Below, piece by piece: positions 6,666-16,300 of a stretch of DNA of 20,610 nt (the first letter of the stretch is position 1; each line of letters starts with the position of its first letter). Both the position numbers and the translations under genes were made by a program. The DNA is from Oribacterium sp. (lineage in GTDB: Bacteria > Bacillota_A > Clostridia > Lachnospirales > Lachnospiraceae), in assembly GCA_017940955.1 (NCBI GenBank), contig JAGAXP010000249.1, forward strand, positions 1-20,610, written 5' to 3'. Under the pieces are notes generated by a model, which was given only the letters and a program-made list of their open reading frames with translations, did no database searches and was not told the origin of the DNA.

Positions 6666-8237
6666 TTACATAGTGCTTATTGTTTTGTTGTACTTAATTA
6701 TTTCTTCTGAGATAGGTTTAAGGATCTTGTCTTCGTAATATGGAACCTTCTTAACCCTGCTGTATCCATAAGGGGTTATGAGTATAGCCTCCCCTGTATT
6801 TTTTAGAGTCAGAAGATCAGCGGGATCCACAATCTCCTTTTCCTCGTATGATACGTTTAGCTTTCCTTTTCGGCCGCTGTCATTCCAGCTTGTTTTACGG
6901 GCCTTATATTTGCCACACCATGAGCAAACGGATTTTTGGGTCTTTTGGGATGATGCTGAAAGTACGATGATGTAGGGGCAGTTACTAATTAAGTCCTCCA
7001 CTTCATTTTCTGTGAACGCTGACATAAGTGCCTCTGTTGACTGAGTGATTAAGAAAAGGCACACTTTTCTGCTACGAAGAGTTCTCGCTCCATCAAGCAA
7101 TCTGTCGAGCTTTCCGGCGCTGAGGATTCTAGGAAGCTCATCTATGACAAAAATGATTGGCTCAGAATCCTCCGGCCTTTTCTCAAGTTGCGCCAAGGTC
7201 TGATTAATGATCAGCTGCATCACGTCGTAGTAGTCTGACAGTTTTTCTTCCTTAATTGAAAGATAGATGCTGTAGCCTTCCTCAAGATTAAGAGGATTTA
7301 CTCTGTTAGGATTAGTCATAAATGAATAACGTATATCCTGATCATTTGCAAAGATAACAAGATGGTTGTTCATCTCGGCGACGATACCGCCAAGAGTCTC
7401 ATCCTCCATGTCCTTAAACTGAACGATATATCGGTATTCTACGGAAGTGGGCTTAGCATTATCCATGACAGCCTTAATACTTTCTTTTACTGGTCTTTTT
7501 AGAATCTCATCAATAATAGATACAAATTCTGTTGTTCCCTGTCTGTAGTAATAAACGAGGAGGCCTGTAAGAAGATTCCGGGCTGAAGTTTTCCAGAACG
7601 GATCCTTCAACCCTGCCGGCAGTGAAATCAGCGAGTAGGAGATATTTTGCATGACCTCCATAATTTGTTGAGTGGTACTTTTTTCAGTCAGATTGTATAG
7701 AGGGTTGTATCCATACTTACTTCTGTCTGAAGGATTGAATATCCGCACATGATCACTACCATATTTTGTCGATTTAAAACTAAGTTCTCCTTTGATATCA
7801 ATTGCAAATACCCTTGTTCCATTGTTAAGAAGAAGCGTTGGAATAACGAATGCACTTGATTTTCCGGATCCACTCCCTCCGATCAAAAAAACATGGCCGT
7901 CCTCATTAAGCTTCTTACAAACATATTTGCCAGATCTCTTGTCACGTCCAAGCATTATACCTAAAGGTTTCTTATGCAGGAGTGTATTAGGAATCTCGGG
8001 GTACATAGCGTTCTTTTTCCCGGTCATGGCCTGTTTAACATTTGGCTGATTTAATGATTCTGTCCAGAGCAAAAATACTGCTACAAACGATCCGAACAGA
8101 CTCATGTTCCTGATCTGTTGATCAGTTAATTCAACCAATTCCCATCTCTTAAGAAAATGAGCAAGTAAACAGTAGGCTATCGGCTGGATCCATATTCCGG
8201 ACGTAAGTATCTTCTTAAGTATCTCTTTCCATTTCAT
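6666..8237 (-). CDS. VirD4/TraG-type coupling protein (T4CP), 523 aa
   Basis: Coupling proteins are membrane-bound hexameric ATPases that pass the relaxase-DNA complex to the type IV secretion channel. The start at 8237 is set by AAAGGAGA four to five bases upstream; an ATG at 8252 precedes that site. Two hydrophobic N-terminal segments lie near residues 13-29 and 46-60. The Walker A motif is GGSGSGKSS (120-128), followed by FAIDIKGEL, a typical DPFWKTSARNLLTGLL block (212-227), Walker B IIFVIDELPR (361-370) and the LITQS motif (396-400). The C-terminal GEAILITPYGYSRVKKVPYY is typical of TraG relatives in Firmicutes. It is the first gene of the minus-strand operon. No channel genes such as virB4 are present here. 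Confidence 0.93.
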   Translation of the reverse strand: MKWKEILKKILTSGIWIQPIAYCLLAHFLKRWELVELTDQQIRNMSLFGSFVAVFLLWTESLNQPNVKQAMTGKKNAMYPEIPNTLLHKKPLGIMLGRDKRSGKYVCKKLNEDGHVFLIGGSGSGKSSAFVIPTLLLNNGTRVFAIDIKGELSFKSTKYGSDHVRIFNPSDRSKYGYNPLYNLTEKSTTQQIMEVMQNISYSLISLPAGLKDPFWKTSARNLLTGLLVYYYRQGTTEFVSIIDEILKRPVKESIKAVMDNAKPTSVEYRYIVQFKDMEDETLGGIVAEMNNHLVIFANDQDIRYSFMTNPNRVNPLNLEEGYSIYLSIKEEKLSDYYDVMQLIINQTLAQLEKRPEDSEPIIFVIDELPRILSAGKLDRLLDGARTLRSRKVCLFLITQSTEALMSAFTENEVEDLISNCPYIIVLSASSQKTQKSVCSWCGKYKARKTSWNDSGRKGKLNVSYEEKEIVDPADLLTLKNTGEAILITPYGYSRVKKVPYYEDKILKPISEEIIKYNKTISTM

Positions 8238-8267
8238 AAAGTCTCCTTTCATTTAGATTAGGCAATG

Positions 8268-8279
8268 GTGCAATTGCAC
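8268..8279. promoter_or_regulatory. 12-bp palindrome before the mobilization operon
   Basis: GTGCAATTGCAC is a perfect palindrome 30 nt upstream of the coupling-protein start. Its position suits an operator for the operon. I see no convincing -35/-10 pair near it on the minus strand. Confidence 0.35.
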
Positions 8280-8436
8280 ACGCCTTTTTGTTAACCAAAG
8301 ATAAGGCTTACTTATATCCTTATACCTATATTGTTTGTCACTTTTTGAAAAACTAAACAGATGATCGAAAAAAATTAAAAAATAGAAGAATAGACGTTAT
8401 AGATGTTTATAAGAAGGATAAAACTAAATCATTCAT

Positions 8437-8806
8437 GGAAGCATGAGTTCGATAGCATTAGTCTCTGTAGATGAGGAAGTAAACACCGTTAGTTAAATCA
8501 CATTACGGATAGGCAGTGTAATACAGTAAGGGAAAGAATGGATATACAATTCACTGATACCGGTAGCACAATTAATATTTTAATGTCCTCGTATAACTGT
8601 ATATCTCTTTTGTATTAGAAGAAATAAGCGGGTGTATTACTGCCCAAAGTGTATATTTGATAAAGTCTTTTCAATAGCACTTGATTGATTTTCAAAAAAT
8701 AGCACTCTTTGAATATAAAGAATCCTGAACCTTATAAATCTGTGTAGGGGATACACTTAAGTTAAAGATGCCATGTTGAATTTTATTTATTCTTTCATAA
8801 TTAATT
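8437..8806 (+). repeat. Repeat A, upstream of the replisome-organizer-like gene
   Basis: This AT-rich non-coding segment aligns along its length with repeat B at 10228-10574. The best block is GTTAGTTAAATCA.ATTACG.ATAG.C..TGTAATACAG. It contains ATTAC-N11-GTAAT (8502-8522), further GTATTA sites at 8611 and 8634, and a CATAATTA motif near its end. The arrangement before each of two replication genes suggests a promoter/operator or origin module. The remaining part of the 670-nt gap (8280-8436) is AT-rich with nothing else recognised. Confidence 0.7.
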
Positions 8807-8820
8807 AAAGATAGACAAAC

Positions 8821-8861
8821 AGTCGTAGTTCACAGGCTTAAAAAAAATTGAAACTACGACT
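8821..8861 (+). promoter_or_regulatory. Perfect hairpin before the replication gene
   Basis: AGTCGTAGTT and AACTACGACT form a 10-bp perfect inverted repeat around a 21-nt A-rich loop, 46 nt upstream of the ATG at 8908. There is no T tract, so an operator, leader structure or origin hairpin is more likely than a terminator. Confidence 0.45.
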
Positions 8862-8907
8862 TAAATAAACAATTGTTCTTCATGAAAACGGAGAGAAAGG
8901 GATAAAC

Positions 8908-9627
8908 ATGAAAACTCAGTGGATCAAGTTAAATGTAGACATATTTGACAACCGTAAAATAAGAATGATAGAGTCGATGCCGGAAGGTGACACCATAGTT
9001 AACATTTGGTTTAAGCTACTATCGGAGGCAGGAAAAACAAATGACAGCGGATATATATATTTCTCTAGGGAGATACCATATACAGCAGATATGCTTGCTG
9101 TAGTGTTAAATAAATCAGAGGATATTGTAAAAAAAGCTCTTGATGTATTCTCTAAGTTCAAGATGGTTGATATAGACGAAGACGGCTTTATCTATATCAT
9201 TGGCTGGCCTGAACACCAGAACGTTGAAGGTCTGGAAAAGATTCGAGAGCAGAACAGGATAAGGAAGCAGAACCAACGAGCTAGAGAAAAAGCAAAGAAG
9301 ACAGACGAAACGGAGAATTTATGCGGTATAACAGATGATGGAGGCAACAATACTTGTAACACTGATGTGACTTCACGGGACATTCACGGGACGGTCACGC
9401 AATGTCACGCAACAGATAAAGAATATATAGATAAAGATATTAAGAAAGAAAGTAAAAAGAAAGAAGGTGTTGCGGAGAAGCGCAAGCGCTTCATCCCACC
9501 CACAGTACGTTCGAGTGCACCTAACCGCTTCATTAACTTCGAGCAACGTAAAGATGATTTGGACATGCTTGTGAGTCAGCGGATATTAAATGGGGCTATA
9601 AACACAGTGCGAGATGATCATTCATAA
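8908..9627 (+). CDS. Phage replisome organizer-like / DnaD-type replication protein, 239 aa
   Basis: The N-terminal 120 residues (MKTQWIKLNVDIFDNRKIRMIESMPEGD, IWFKLLSEAGK, GYIYFSREIPYT, MLAVVLNKSEDIVKKAL) match the replisome organizer N-terminal winged-helix domain found in phage and plasmid proteins that open the origin and recruit helicase. A long basic helix follows (REQNRIRKQNQRAREKAKK), then a variable linker. The C-terminal NRFINFEQRKDDLDML resembles the short conserved tail (NxFxNFxQRxYD) of Lachnospiraceae replication proteins and probably contacts helicase or loader. GAGAGAAAGGG lies upstream of the ATG. It sits after repeat A and a perfect hairpin. No helicase loader gene is next to it; the next gene is the DUF927-type ATPase 1.26 kb downstream. 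Confidence 0.8.
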   Translation: MKTQWIKLNVDIFDNRKIRMIESMPEGDTIVNIWFKLLSEAGKTNDSGYIYFSREIPYTADMLAVVLNKSEDIVKKALDVFSKFKMVDIDEDGFIYIIGWPEHQNVEGLEKIREQNRIRKQNQRAREKAKKTDETENLCGITDDGGNNTCNTDVTSRDIHGTVTQCHATDKEYIDKDIKKESKKKEGVAEKRKRFIPPTVRSSAPNRFINFEQRKDDLDMLVSQRILNGAINTVRDDHS

Positions 9628-9649
9628 GTTACAAACAGTCCAGGATCGT

Positions 9650-9867
9650 TAAGCCATCTATCCGGAATTTGATTGCCATCCGCCAGCAGTTTATTCCACG
9701 ATGCTCTTGACATGAGACTCTATCACACATGATTATCTGGCAATGCGGTATATAGGTGCTTTAAGCCCTATTACAGTAGCAGCAACCTATCACATGTTAC
9801 TCAAGAAAAGAGTCTTTTCTAGTCGCCATAGAACTACTGGCTCAATACTACTGGACAGGTGGCTCTG
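9650..9867. mobile_element. Degenerate, transposase-less IS remnant (IS21-like ends)
   Basis: The left part aligns with the IS end at 20319-20435 (shared TCCGGAATTTGA, TTTATTCCACG.TGCTCTTGACA.GAG, ATGATT). The right part, read in reverse, gives GAGCCACCTGTCCAG and a second GAGCC unit 22 nt further in, matching the 22-nt period of the other copy. The ends therefore face each other across about 215 nt with no transposase. Multiple spaced end repeats suggest an IS21-type element; the family is inferred. Further IS-like debris may reach to about 10150 (CCGGAATACTG), but I cannot assign it. Confidence 0.55.
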
Positions 9868-10227
9868 CGCTCAAAAATATTCACATTACAGAATGGCAGA
9901 ACAATAATATGCGTCGAGGCGGTAGAGATATTAGGCATATCAAAGCTTAATTCATGGATACACCACCTTAAGCCTCGTTTTTTCCGTATTGGAAGTATTT
10001 GTAACCCGAGAGGCGACATGTGTCATAACTGTCATATTAAGATATCAAGTGAGTATTCTGGACTAGATTACACTGCCTGACCGGAATACTGAATGTTCCC
10101 GTTCTCATCCACTTTCGCAGGTCTACCCGACTCACAGACTACTTAGCGCTGATAATCTTATGAGAGTGTGCCTAAAAACACGCCACACAGATAAATTGAA
10201 GTTTGTATGAAGAATATAGTTATTCTC

Positions 10228-10574
10228 GGAAGCATTTATTTGATAGATTGAGCCTATGCAGATAACGGAAGAATATGTATTGTTAGTTAAATCATATTAC
10301 GAATAGACGATGTAATACAGTCCAGAAAAGAATGAATACAATCATGGTGCCTGTGACACAATCTATAGCTTGTGCAACTAACAGATAACCTTGTATTACA
10401 AAAAATAAAGTTAGTATTACCAAATATAGTTCATGTTTGGTAATACTAACTTTATTAATTTTAAAAGCATTCATTGAATTTATAGAATCGTGATCAGTAT
10501 TAATCTATGTAGTGAATACGATGAAGTTAACTTAGCCCATGTAAAATAATAATTTTATTCTAGCATAATATAAT
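10228..10574 (+). repeat. Repeat B, upstream of the DUF927-type ATPase gene
   Basis: This is the diverged partner of repeat A, with ATTAC-N11-GTAAT at 10296-10316 and a large perfect hairpin at 10404-10456 where copy A has only scattered GTATTA sites. The rest of the 1.26-kb gap (9628-10886) holds the IS remnant, a CATAATTA motif at 10774-10791 and small palindromes; no credible gene is visible in it. Confidence 0.7.
10404..10456. repeat. 21-bp perfect inverted repeat within repeat B
   Basis: The arms 10404-10424 and 10436-10456 are perfect complements (outer part AATAAAGTTAGTATTACC) with an 11-nt loop. They contain GTATTAC/GTAATAC, the same core that recurs in repeats A and B. The absence of a preceding gene and of a T run speaks against a terminator. 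An origin structure or dimeric operator is more likely. Confidence 0.65.
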
Positions 10575-10851
10575 TGGGGAGATATACAATCAGAGTTGCG
10601 AAATACGATATATAGATGTCGAGACGCGCAGCATCACAATTTATAGGTTCTTAATCAGAATTGTCGTGCCATAACACAACAAAAAAGTGTTTTAGAATCA
10701 CTGCCTAGAAATCGATATGACACATAAACACATATGAGTCTCTATGCTGGGGGCAATCATACTTTTTAAATTTTAATCAATCATAATTATAGTGACAAGT
10801 TAAAACGGGAAAACAGATGATCATCAACCCGCTATTTAGTAGCTATATTTA

Positions 10852-10867
10852 TATCCCTACAGGGATA
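10852..10867. promoter_or_regulatory. Palindrome next to the ribosome binding site
   Basis: TATCCCT-AC-AGGGATA is a perfect 16-nt palindrome five bases before the AAGGAG of the gene at 10887. In DNA it could be an operator; in RNA its stem would sit next to the ribosome binding site. Confidence 0.4.
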
Positions 10868-10886
10868 CATTGAAAGGAGCGTATCT

Positions 10887-12695
10887 ATGGATATATCACA
10901 AATTAATGGATCCAATGTACTCAACTTAGAAACAATACGTGATCTCTTCAATATTGAAAATAATTTTGAAAGAGAACAGATTAGTCAGGCCTTAAGAGAG
11001 ATTGCAAAAGCCAACGGTAAGACAAAGGCTTTTGATAATCTGACAAAGGCCTACGCCAAGGTCATCAAATTACCCCCGGAAGGACTGATAACACAGAACA
11101 CCACGAACTTTAGCGATCTGCCTGATGGGTTGTCAAACATACCATGTGGAGTTTGGACGGCTGATGATCAGGGAGTACGTATACAGTCGCGTGACGGTAC
11201 TTATACCTGGGCTTGCAGGCACCCTATCGTGCCTGTAGCACGCTTCAAAAATATTCAAACAGGAAAAGAGCTTATAAAAATAGCCTATAAACGCGACACC
11301 TGTTGGCAGGACATGATAGTAGCAATGGATGTCTTGTCACATCAGAACAAGATAATTGACCTTTCAGCATACGGAATACTAGTGAATTCCAATTCAGCAA
11401 GAAATCTTATAAAATATTTTAACGATGTGTTGTCAAAAGGCATACAATACATTCCTGTTAGCAGATCATCAAGTAAGTTTGGCTGGATAGATGGAGAGTT
11501 TATCCCTTATGGTCAGGCTATAACATTTGACGCGGAAAGTATATTCAAGCAACTCTCCGACTCCATAAAGACACATGGCGATGAAAACCTTTGGATGCAA
11601 TGTATCGCAGATATCCGTAAAAATAGTAGTTTTGTCGTTCGCTTAATGATGGCAGCAAGCTTTGGTTCAATACTTATAGGAAAGCTTGATGTATTAAATT
11701 ACTGGGTCGACTTATGGGGAGAAACTGAAGGAGGAAAAACAATCACTCTCAAAGTCTGCACGAGCATTTGGGCGGATCCATGTGAAAACAAGTTTTTAGG
11801 CGACTTTAAAAGTACTGATGTGGCACTAGAGGCCAAAGCAAATGCCCTAAATAACTTACCTATGATCATAGATGATACCGCAAATACCACAGCCTACACC
11901 CGGGACAATTTTGAGAATATGGTCTATAACATAGCGAGTGGAAAAGGCAAGAGCAGGTCTGACATAAACATCGGACTAAGACACGAAAATTGCTGGCATT
12001 TAATCGCACTTACAAGTGGTGAGTCACCATTAAGTAGTTTTGTTAGCCAGGGCGGTGCTATCAACAGAATCCTGGAAGTCAAGGCAGATACAAAACTTTA
12101 TGATGATTTTACAAGCGTCATAGAGTGTGTAAGTAGTAATTACGGTTTTGCCGGAAAAAGATTTGTTGATGCTGTACAAAGTATGTCTGATGAAGACTTA
12201 AAACAGCAATTTAAAGAAATAAAAAATAAAGTCCAAGAGGCAGTACCTGATGCCATGCAAAAACAGAGTCTATCACTATCAGCTATACTACTGGCTGACA
12301 AGATAGCGACTGATTATATATTCAAGGATGGCATCTATTTAAATATTGATGATGCATCAGAGGTGCTTGTAGATCCCGAGGAACTATCACCGAATGAAAG
12401 AGCATATGAGTATATATGCGGCAAAATAGCAATGAACCCCTCAAGATTTAATCCACTTTACGAATTAACAGAACAATGGGGGGTTTCTGACGGGAAATCC
12501 GCTTATATCTACCATCCTGCGTTTATTAAATTGTGTAGGGACGGCAAAATAAACAAAAAAACTTTTTGCGACTGGGCAATAAAAGAAGGGGTGCTTATAC
12601 CGGATGGCCGCGGTTGTCCGGCAAGCCCCAAAAGAATACTTAACTATACTGGTAGAGTATACCACTTTATCTTACCTGATAATTACGAAAAGTAA
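10887..12695 (+). CDS. DUF927-type P-loop ATPase, putative replication helicase, 602 aa
   Basis: AAAGGAGC nine bases upstream supports the start. The N-terminal ~85 residues are helical and family-specific. A beta-rich domain (GVWTADDQGVRIQSRDGTYTWACRHPI) begins near residue 88, as in DUF927 proteins. The Walker A motif is GETEGGKT (278-285), preceded by VDLWG and followed by LKVCTSIWADP. Walker B is NLPMIIDDT (323-331), followed by a NMVYNIASGKGKSRSD block and a RHENCWHLIALTSGESPLSS sensor-like segment. This order is typical of DUF927 proteins, which are distant primase-helicase (D5-like) relatives in phages and plasmids. The C-terminal 130 residues look like a winged-helix tail. With the replisome-organizer-like gene upstream, a role in opening or unwinding the element's origin is likely but inferred. 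Confidence 0.85.
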   Translation: MDISQINGSNVLNLETIRDLFNIENNFEREQISQALREIAKANGKTKAFDNLTKAYAKVIKLPPEGLITQNTTNFSDLPDGLSNIPCGVWTADDQGVRIQSRDGTYTWACRHPIVPVARFKNIQTGKELIKIAYKRDTCWQDMIVAMDVLSHQNKIIDLSAYGILVNSNSARNLIKYFNDVLSKGIQYIPVSRSSSKFGWIDGEFIPYGQAITFDAESIFKQLSDSIKTHGDENLWMQCIADIRKNSSFVVRLMMAASFGSILIGKLDVLNYWVDLWGETEGGKTITLKVCTSIWADPCENKFLGDFKSTDVALEAKANALNNLPMIIDDTANTTAYTRDNFENMVYNIASGKGKSRSDINIGLRHENCWHLIALTSGESPLSSFVSQGGAINRILEVKADTKLYDDFTSVIECVSSNYGFAGKRFVDAVQSMSDEDLKQQFKEIKNKVQEAVPDAMQKQSLSLSAILLADKIATDYIFKDGIYLNIDDASEVLVDPEELSPNERAYEYICGKIAMNPSRFNPLYELTEQWGVSDGKSAYIYHPAFIKLCRDGKINKKTFCDWAIKEGVLIPDGRGCPASPKRILNYTGRVYHFILPDNYEK

Positions 12696-12748
12696 TTATC
12701 GTATATAGATTACATTGTGGGCACATCCACGCTTAAAAAAGTCACGAT

Positions 12749-12898
12749 GTAACCATTGTAACCATGTAACCATGCCACTTGGCGGATGAATCTGTGATTA
12801 ATATTTATAATACCTTATTTTTTCTTAAATTAACAGAATATCTCACTTACAAAGCCACGAATAATAATAATTACATGGTTACTTGGTTACATGGTTAC
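12749..12898. repeat. Inverted clusters of GTAACCAT motifs, iteron-like
   Basis: Three GTAACCAT copies (12749-12756, 12758-12765, 12766-12773) face three copies in opposite orientation (12875-12882, 12883-12890 with one mismatch, 12891-12898) across a 101-nt AT-rich spacer. The 8-9 nt spacing within clusters is very regular. The set lies directly after the ATPase gene, so an origin with flanking initiator sites is a reasonable reading. The two clusters could also pair as the stem of a long RNA hairpin. Confidence 0.6.
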
Positions 12899-12965
12899 AA
12901 TCATTATAAATAGTGATATTTTGCTGATTCTTAAGAAACAGATAACCTTTACCATAGGAGATACT

Positions 12966-13325
12966 ATGAACGAAATTAATCTAAAGCCTGTCGATAATCA
13001 GACAGCTGAATATATAATTAACAAGTGTTGGAATGATTTATATTTAAGGTATTCAGAATATGACAATTTCAATGACAAAACCTGGGATGATATCCTTGGT
13101 TTTGTTGATGAAACAGGTACATTTCAAGCAGGTCTTATCGACAGACTTTATAATGAAATGCCCTGTGAGTTCACATCAAATATCTGTATGGCTATCCTGA
13201 AGGAACTGGAAGCCAGAGACCGTGGTGAATATATTGACATCTACCACGGAAATGATGTTTTTAAAGAATCTCATATCCTGTCAAAAGTAAATGCCTTGAC
13301 AGACATTGAAAACTGCTGGTTATAA
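12966..13325 (+). CDS. Hypothetical protein, 119 aa
   Basis: The start at 12966 is chosen for AGGAG five bases upstream; the frame opens earlier at 12891, but that would overlap the repeated motif cluster and has no ribosome binding site. The protein (MNEINLKPVDNQTAEYIINKC...) is acidic, probably alpha-helical, with no signal or membrane segment. Aromatic and acidic residues are frequent (NKCWNDLYLRYSEYDNF, NDKTWDDILGF). I do not recognise a family. It is the last plus-strand gene of the replication region, followed by a hairpin shared with the convergent secreted-protein gene. A supporting role in replication or copy control is possible from position alone. Confidence 0.7.
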   Translation: MNEINLKPVDNQTAEYIINKCWNDLYLRYSEYDNFNDKTWDDILGFVDETGTFQAGLIDRLYNEMPCEFTSNICMAILKELEARDRGEYIDIYHGNDVFKESHILSKVNALTDIENCWL

Positions 13326-13342
13326 TGGCTAAAAAAATAAAA

Positions 13343-13377
13343 CACCCCGGACGGAGCCATTCTTTTGCTCCGGGGTG
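13343..13377 (-). terminator. Terminator for the large secreted-protein gene
   Basis: CACCCCGG/CCGGGGTG plus GAGC/GCTC form a GC-rich stem around CATTCTTTT. On the minus strand it is followed by a long T-rich run (TTTTATTTTTTT), 20 nt after the stop at 13397. It lies 17 nt after the stop of the plus-strand 119-aa gene, so it may serve both. Confidence 0.8.
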
Positions 13378-13396
13378 AATTCCTGTTAAATCTTTT

Positions 13397-16300
13397 TTAG
13401 TTAATCATAAATGTTCTTGCCGACAGCTTATCGCTCTGCTTGTAGCGTAAGTCTACGACTACGATGTCACCATGCTCTATAGGTATTTCCCTTTCTGTTA
13501 TGTCAGGAACTGAACCGTCCCTCATGGGCTTTGTCTGTGGCGGGAGCTTTATCTTCTCTATCTGGGCTTCGTGTGTGGAATCCCACATATCAACTCCTGA
13601 AGGAGCCTTATACGCAAGATGCTCATTACCGCCGTTAAGGGTAGTGATGTCAAAGCCGATGATGAGGTAGCCATCCTTTAACCAAAGATCCGAATCCTCT
13701 GAGAGCTTACCATTCCTTACTTAATTCTCAAGGCCGCCTACAGAGTTAAGCTTATCAACTGTGGTGATGTAGAACTTCTGCGGGATAGTGTACTGTCCGT
13801 ACCATGTCTGCATGGAATCACGGAAGGTATTCTCAGGTACTGTATTTCCGCCACCGTTCACAAGGTTTCCTATGTTATCAAAGTTTGTCTCATGCCTCAT
13901 AGCGCTCTGGTTACGTGCAAGCTGTTCACGGTCGCCTGTAAGCATACGGAGGTTCTTATCAAGCTTTATCTCGGACATGGAGTAGGAGTAGTTCTTCGTA
14001 TTCTGGAACTCTATGTTTGTCTTTCCGAGCTTTCCTGTAGTGTATGAGATATCATCAGGTATAAGGTCAAAGTAGCCCGAACCGAAACGGTTCTTTATGA
14101 TGTCTCTTTCTATAGTAGTGAACCATGATTCAAGTCCTCCTCCCATATACCAGGAACCTCTGAACTGTGGGTTCTTAAGCTGTACGAATCTCTGATGTGT
14201 GGTCTTATCCTGTGCGGATCCGACTCTTATGTAGTTACCCTTTTCATCAGAGTAGAACATTGCAAGTTCATCATTCGTATAAGTCTTATCGATCTTATTG
14301 CCGTCAGCATCATTAGTCATCACGACGTATTTAAAGCGGGGCTTAATGACTATTGAGTCATTTGCATCCGAAAGGTTCGCTATGGTCTTAAAGCTGAAGG
14401 AGAAGGTTGTTCCCTTCCAGAGGGCTCCCATATCCTTATACTTATTGGATGTACCGTTACGGAGCGGGAGAGTATTTGTGCTGCTCCAGTTCGTAGTGAC
14501 TGAACCATCATAAGCATATCTTATATAGTCCTTACCGAGTCTGTTCTTAGTGCCTACTCGCTTTTCTTCATAATTAGGAACGAATGCGTAGTTTGTATCC
14601 TCATTAACATCCTCGGAGTAGCCTGCGAACATATCCTTATCGGATGTACCGATTATCTTAAAGTCATAGATGCTTCCAGCCACTATCATATCTATAGTGT
14701 ATGTTGATACATGGCTGTCAAGCTCTGTATTGATGTCTGATTCCTCAGTATCATCATCAACACCGTCCGAGCTTATGGACTCTACACGGAACTCTGCGGT
14801 ATATACCCTCTGATTGAGTCTGTCCATTGTATTTGTTTCCTTTACCCATGTAGGGATATAGAACTTAAGGACATTTGAATACTTCGGTATCTCTATCCAC
14901 TCGGTAAAGCCAGTTCCTGTTAGAGGCCAGTACTTCTGTGTATCACCGTCATTTATGTCTGCAGCTTCAACAGGGAACGGGAATCGAACCCTCTTATGTG
15001 CCACATACTTATCGTATCTGTCTGCTGTATCTGATTCATTCTCGTAACCATCAAGTGTCGAATCTCCGGAATCTGATGTTCTGTCCTCTGACTTCCATAT
15101 CTCAGGCTGGAACTCAAGAGTATAGGTTCCGTCAAGAAGGAGCTTATAAGCACTTGCGTTTGGTGCTTTAACAAGCTGTGTCGCTGTTTCCGGATCTGTG
15201 ATTATCACAGGTGATATGACAGGGGTATCAACGATTATAGGTTCATTACTCTTAAAGGTCTGTCCGTACATTGATTCATTAAGGATAGCGGATACACCGT
15301 CAAGGATAGTATCCTTGGTGTTACCGTCCCTTGGCATCATACGTGCATAGGTCATCGTGAGCCTTGTTGCATATGTACCGTTCTTTACATCGGATGGGAT
15401 GTTAACAACAGTGTTATTGTTACGCTGAAGATATTGGCCGCCGGAACCTGTATTTGATGTCACAGGGAAATTCTGGACGCTCACTTCCTTTGGTCCTTCT
15501 GCGGGATTGTATCTGTCATGGGATGTGGCGGATCCACCTGCAAGATATGTGACACCGTTAATAACTACCTTATCGCTGTAGGATGTTACTGTAAGGAGTT
15601 CTGTTGAATCAGCATCTTCCTGAAGAGACATGTTGTTAATACATTCCTGCTGAGACCATTTACGTGTGCCTGTATGCCCTATGTTCACGTGCTGTACAGG
15701 AGGTGTTTCCGGCCAGTCGATGTGGTCAGCATCATTAACAGGGTAGTTCTCTTTGTAAGTAGTAGGTGTTTCTTCCTTCTTACCGTTTAAGAGAAGTTCT
15801 ACATTTACAGTGTTATAGTCCACGTCATCAGGGCCATAGACAACAGGACCGTTCTTTCCAAATGCCTTATTATCAACAATCACCTTGTTTAATTCACGGA
15901 GGTCTGCGTTATATATAGCCTGATAAGTTGCTGAACGCTTGGTCGGGATTTTACATGTCACAGTGTAATCGACAGTGTCCCAATAAGCATTAGGTCCGCT
16001 TCCTCTTTTTACATCTCGTTCTCCATGACACATGTATGTTATCTCATAGTCCTTTGACAACTCACGCTCATAGCCCTTTACCTTTCCATACCAGGCATTT
16101 GCAACGAAGCCGTTCTTTATGTCCTCTGTTGCAGGGATACCGACTCCTATGTCAAATTCGGGGGATGAACCCTTTAGGCTGTCACCAATGTTCCAGGTAT
16201 AACCTTCCGGGGCACTTTTACCGATTTCCCAGTAACGGTCGGTTGTAGGGGTAGGAATAGGGTCAGGATCAGGGAATGGACTATGTATATGAAGATAAAG

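Noticed and set aside
9859..10080. Open frame of 73 codons after the IS remnant
   Set aside because: Begins inside the IS end, has no ribosome binding site and no protein-like pattern.
12891..12965. Upstream extension of the 119-aa gene to an ATG at 12891
   Set aside because: It would start inside the GTAACCAT-type cluster without a ribosome binding site, whereas 12966 has AGGAG.
13397..13588. Separate 63-codon gene starting at an internal ATG after the large secreted-protein gene
   Set aside because: It is in the same frame as the large gene and open upstream to the TAA at 13721, so it is the tail of that gene, not an independent one.
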